Part shown: positions 62,885 to 64,000 of the stretch, piece by piece | Layout: each line of letters begins with the position of its first letter | Numbering within the stretch: position 1 is the stretch's first letter | Assembly (NCBI GenBank): GCA_000697475.1 | Contig: JNEU01000773.1 | Location: 100,800-164,799, forward strand | DNA length: 64,000 bases | Reading direction: 5' to 3' | DNA from: Lichtheimia corymbifera B2541 | Lineage: Eukaryota > Mucoromycota > Mucoromycetes > Mucorales > Lichtheimiaceae | Notes under the pieces: model-generated | What the model was told of the DNA's origin: nothing | Databases searched by the model: none | Seen by the model: the letters and a program-made list of their open reading frames with translations, nothing else | Position numbers and translations under genes: made by a program

Positions 62885-63032
62885 TGAAGCGTATTGATTG
62901 AGTAGAGTTTTGTTGAACACGGTGTAAAAAAAAGAGAGAGAAAGAGAGAGGGAGGGAGATAACAAGAGAGAGCGCCGCACGTCTGCATAAATTTGAAAAG
63001 CCTTCGTGTTACTCATATTGGGGTAGTAGATT

Positions 63033-63080
63033 CTAAACACTATTCTTTATTGGTTGAGGATGTCCTCTCATCCATATCCC

Positions 63081-63116
<36 letters not shown>

Positions 63117-63278
63117 GTCATCATCGCCATCCGACATAGACACATCATAGAAGAGCTCGGAAATAGAAATGATATCAGACGTGTAGCCATTGAATTGATG
63201 TGTCTTGCTGAAAGAAAAAAGGGTGTCCCTTGATATGGATGCTCGTATCCACTCCAAAGGATTCGATTGTTTGACCAT
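63033..63278 (-). CDS. Possible terminal exon, acidic C-terminus
   Basis: An 81-residue frame from ATG 63278 to 63033, open upstream to an acceptor-like CTTGTAG near 63297. It contains WIRASISRDTLFSFSKTHQF and DIISISELFYDVS, then an Asp run from a GAT microsatellite, and ends MRGHPQPIKNSV. It could be the last exon of a minus-strand gene whose 5' exons I could not place, or a short chance frame. Family not recognised. Confidence 0.35.
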
Positions 63279-63510
63279 AACCCATCCATTCCTCTACAAG
63301 TTCCTCTGGTAATAATGATACCAGTCCTTCTTGTTACCGTACCCGTTTGCATTTATCCTTTCAGCCTACACGTCTGCATCCTTAGCTTCGTTCTCTCGTT
63401 CATCTCATATAATGATTAGGTCTTGATTATTCGCTGCTGATATGATCAACGCACTCGTGTGCTGAAAAGTGTCTCTCACTTTATTGTAGTCGTACAACCT
63501 ATGTATGTGT

Positions 63511-63747
63511 CTATTCTACCACCGACAACGTGAAGGTTGTAGCGCCATCCCTTTGCTGCTGTTGGTCAGTATGAAGTAGCTCAATAGCAATGGCAACCAA
63601 GAAGTAGAATGGAGTGATCAATAAAAGCGTAACTATTAAAAGTGGTGCTGTCTTTCGTGTAGGCGTGGTACAGGAGCAGTAGGGAAAACTACGAAAAGAG
63701 ATAGGTGTGTACGAAGCGTGTCTGCTCGTTGTAAATGGAGCCGTGAA
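63511..63747 (-). other. ATG-less frame with a membrane-like segment
   Basis: A 79-codon minus-strand frame with no start. It encodes a hydrophobic run (APLLIVTLLLITPFYFLVAI) and ends at a TAG. An upstream in-frame ATG segment (near 63850) is separated only by a stop, at 63748-63750. It may be one exon of a membrane protein with an unidentified intron, or noise. Confidence 0.25.
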
Positions 63748-64000
63748 TTACACTGTCGTCGTTGAATGAGTGAAGCTATAAAGCCAAAGGTGTAAAGCAA
63801 ATGATAAAAAGAGCTGTTTGTGTTGTGGGTGAAAAAAAGGGAGGTTTTTCATTTTGTCGGGCTTAGGTTACCATGCGCACAAGGAAGGTCGTGGCACCAC
63901 CCACTCGCTCAACAATGATCATTTAACACTGTAAACGATAGCTACCATCCATCCATACCCACCACACCCACTCACCACCCAGCCACACCCTCACACACCC

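Larger units (their letters stand above)
62885..64000. other. Window end, mostly unresolved
   Basis: Contains the small frame at 63033-63278, an ATG-less frame at 63511-63747 and, at the far end, C/A-rich low-complexity repeats (63940-64000). No complete gene could be modelled. Confidence 0.45.

Noticed and set aside
63050..63135. Asp-run frame and its Met-rich counterpart
   Set aside because: The Asp run is a GAT microsatellite; only the longer frame ending at 63033 is kept, at low confidence.

Overview
This window looks like nuclear DNA of an early-diverging fungus, most likely Mucoromycota (Mucorales-like). Genes are dense and on both strands, interrupted by many short introns (about 50-115 nt, mostly GTAAGT...TAG), with intergenic gaps mostly of 0.1-1.7 kb. 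I reconstructed about 95 introns by joining frames so that conserved protein families read through. No bacterial, organellar, rRNA or CRISPR features were seen, and I recognised no tRNA gene. Exon coordinates come from reading splice sites by eye; no alignment or transcript was available.

Layout. 0.6-4.3 kb: YIF1 (ER-Golgi traffic) and a UFD1-domain/zinc-finger protein. 5.7-7.4 kb: Dal5-type MFS transporter. 7.6-9.9 kb: seven-helix RGS protein, divergent from an unrecognised gene at 10.2-10.9 kb. 12.4-15.3 kb: BTB-BTB-CAP-Gly protein. 15.4-17.8 kb: GH36 alpha-galactosidase. 19.5-21.1 kb: complex III core protein 1. 21.1-27.4 kb: a gene-poor island of diverged repeats. It holds two copies of a segment about 1.1 kb long, 3.5 kb apart, flanking a regular array of alternating inverted repeats. 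27.4-28.9 kb: DnaJ-X co-chaperone. 29.4-34.4 kb: two divergent MFS transporters (Git1-like and Qdr-like). 34.7-36.6 kb: MYST acetyltransferase. 37.4-39.2 kb: Asp/Ser-rich GPI-type wall protein. 39.6-42.2 kb: RasGEF. 42.9-45.1 kb: STE20-family kinase with a large activation-segment insertion. 45.3-47.2 kb: JJJ1/DNAJC21. 47.5-50.9 kb: small membrane protein, DUF1752-type protein and VMA21. 51.5-52.9 kb: cyclophilin with SR tail. 54.2-58.1 kb: uridine kinase/UPRT-like gene (18 exons) converging on an SDR gene. 58.6-60.0 kb: Sec14. 60.5-61.0 kb: an orphan. 61.1-61.5 kb: a near-perfect inverted repeat. 61.9-62.9 kb: Rad52-like protein. The last kilobase has only fragments.

Most genes are housekeeping (secretion, protein quality control, chromatin, nucleotide salvage, lipid transfer), and nothing resembles an operon or biosynthetic cluster. 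The signalling genes (7TM-RGS, RasGEF, STE20 kinase) and the several transporters suit a filamentous fungus. The least explained parts are the repeat island at 22-27 kb and the 147-bp-arm inverted repeat at 61.1-61.5 kb.
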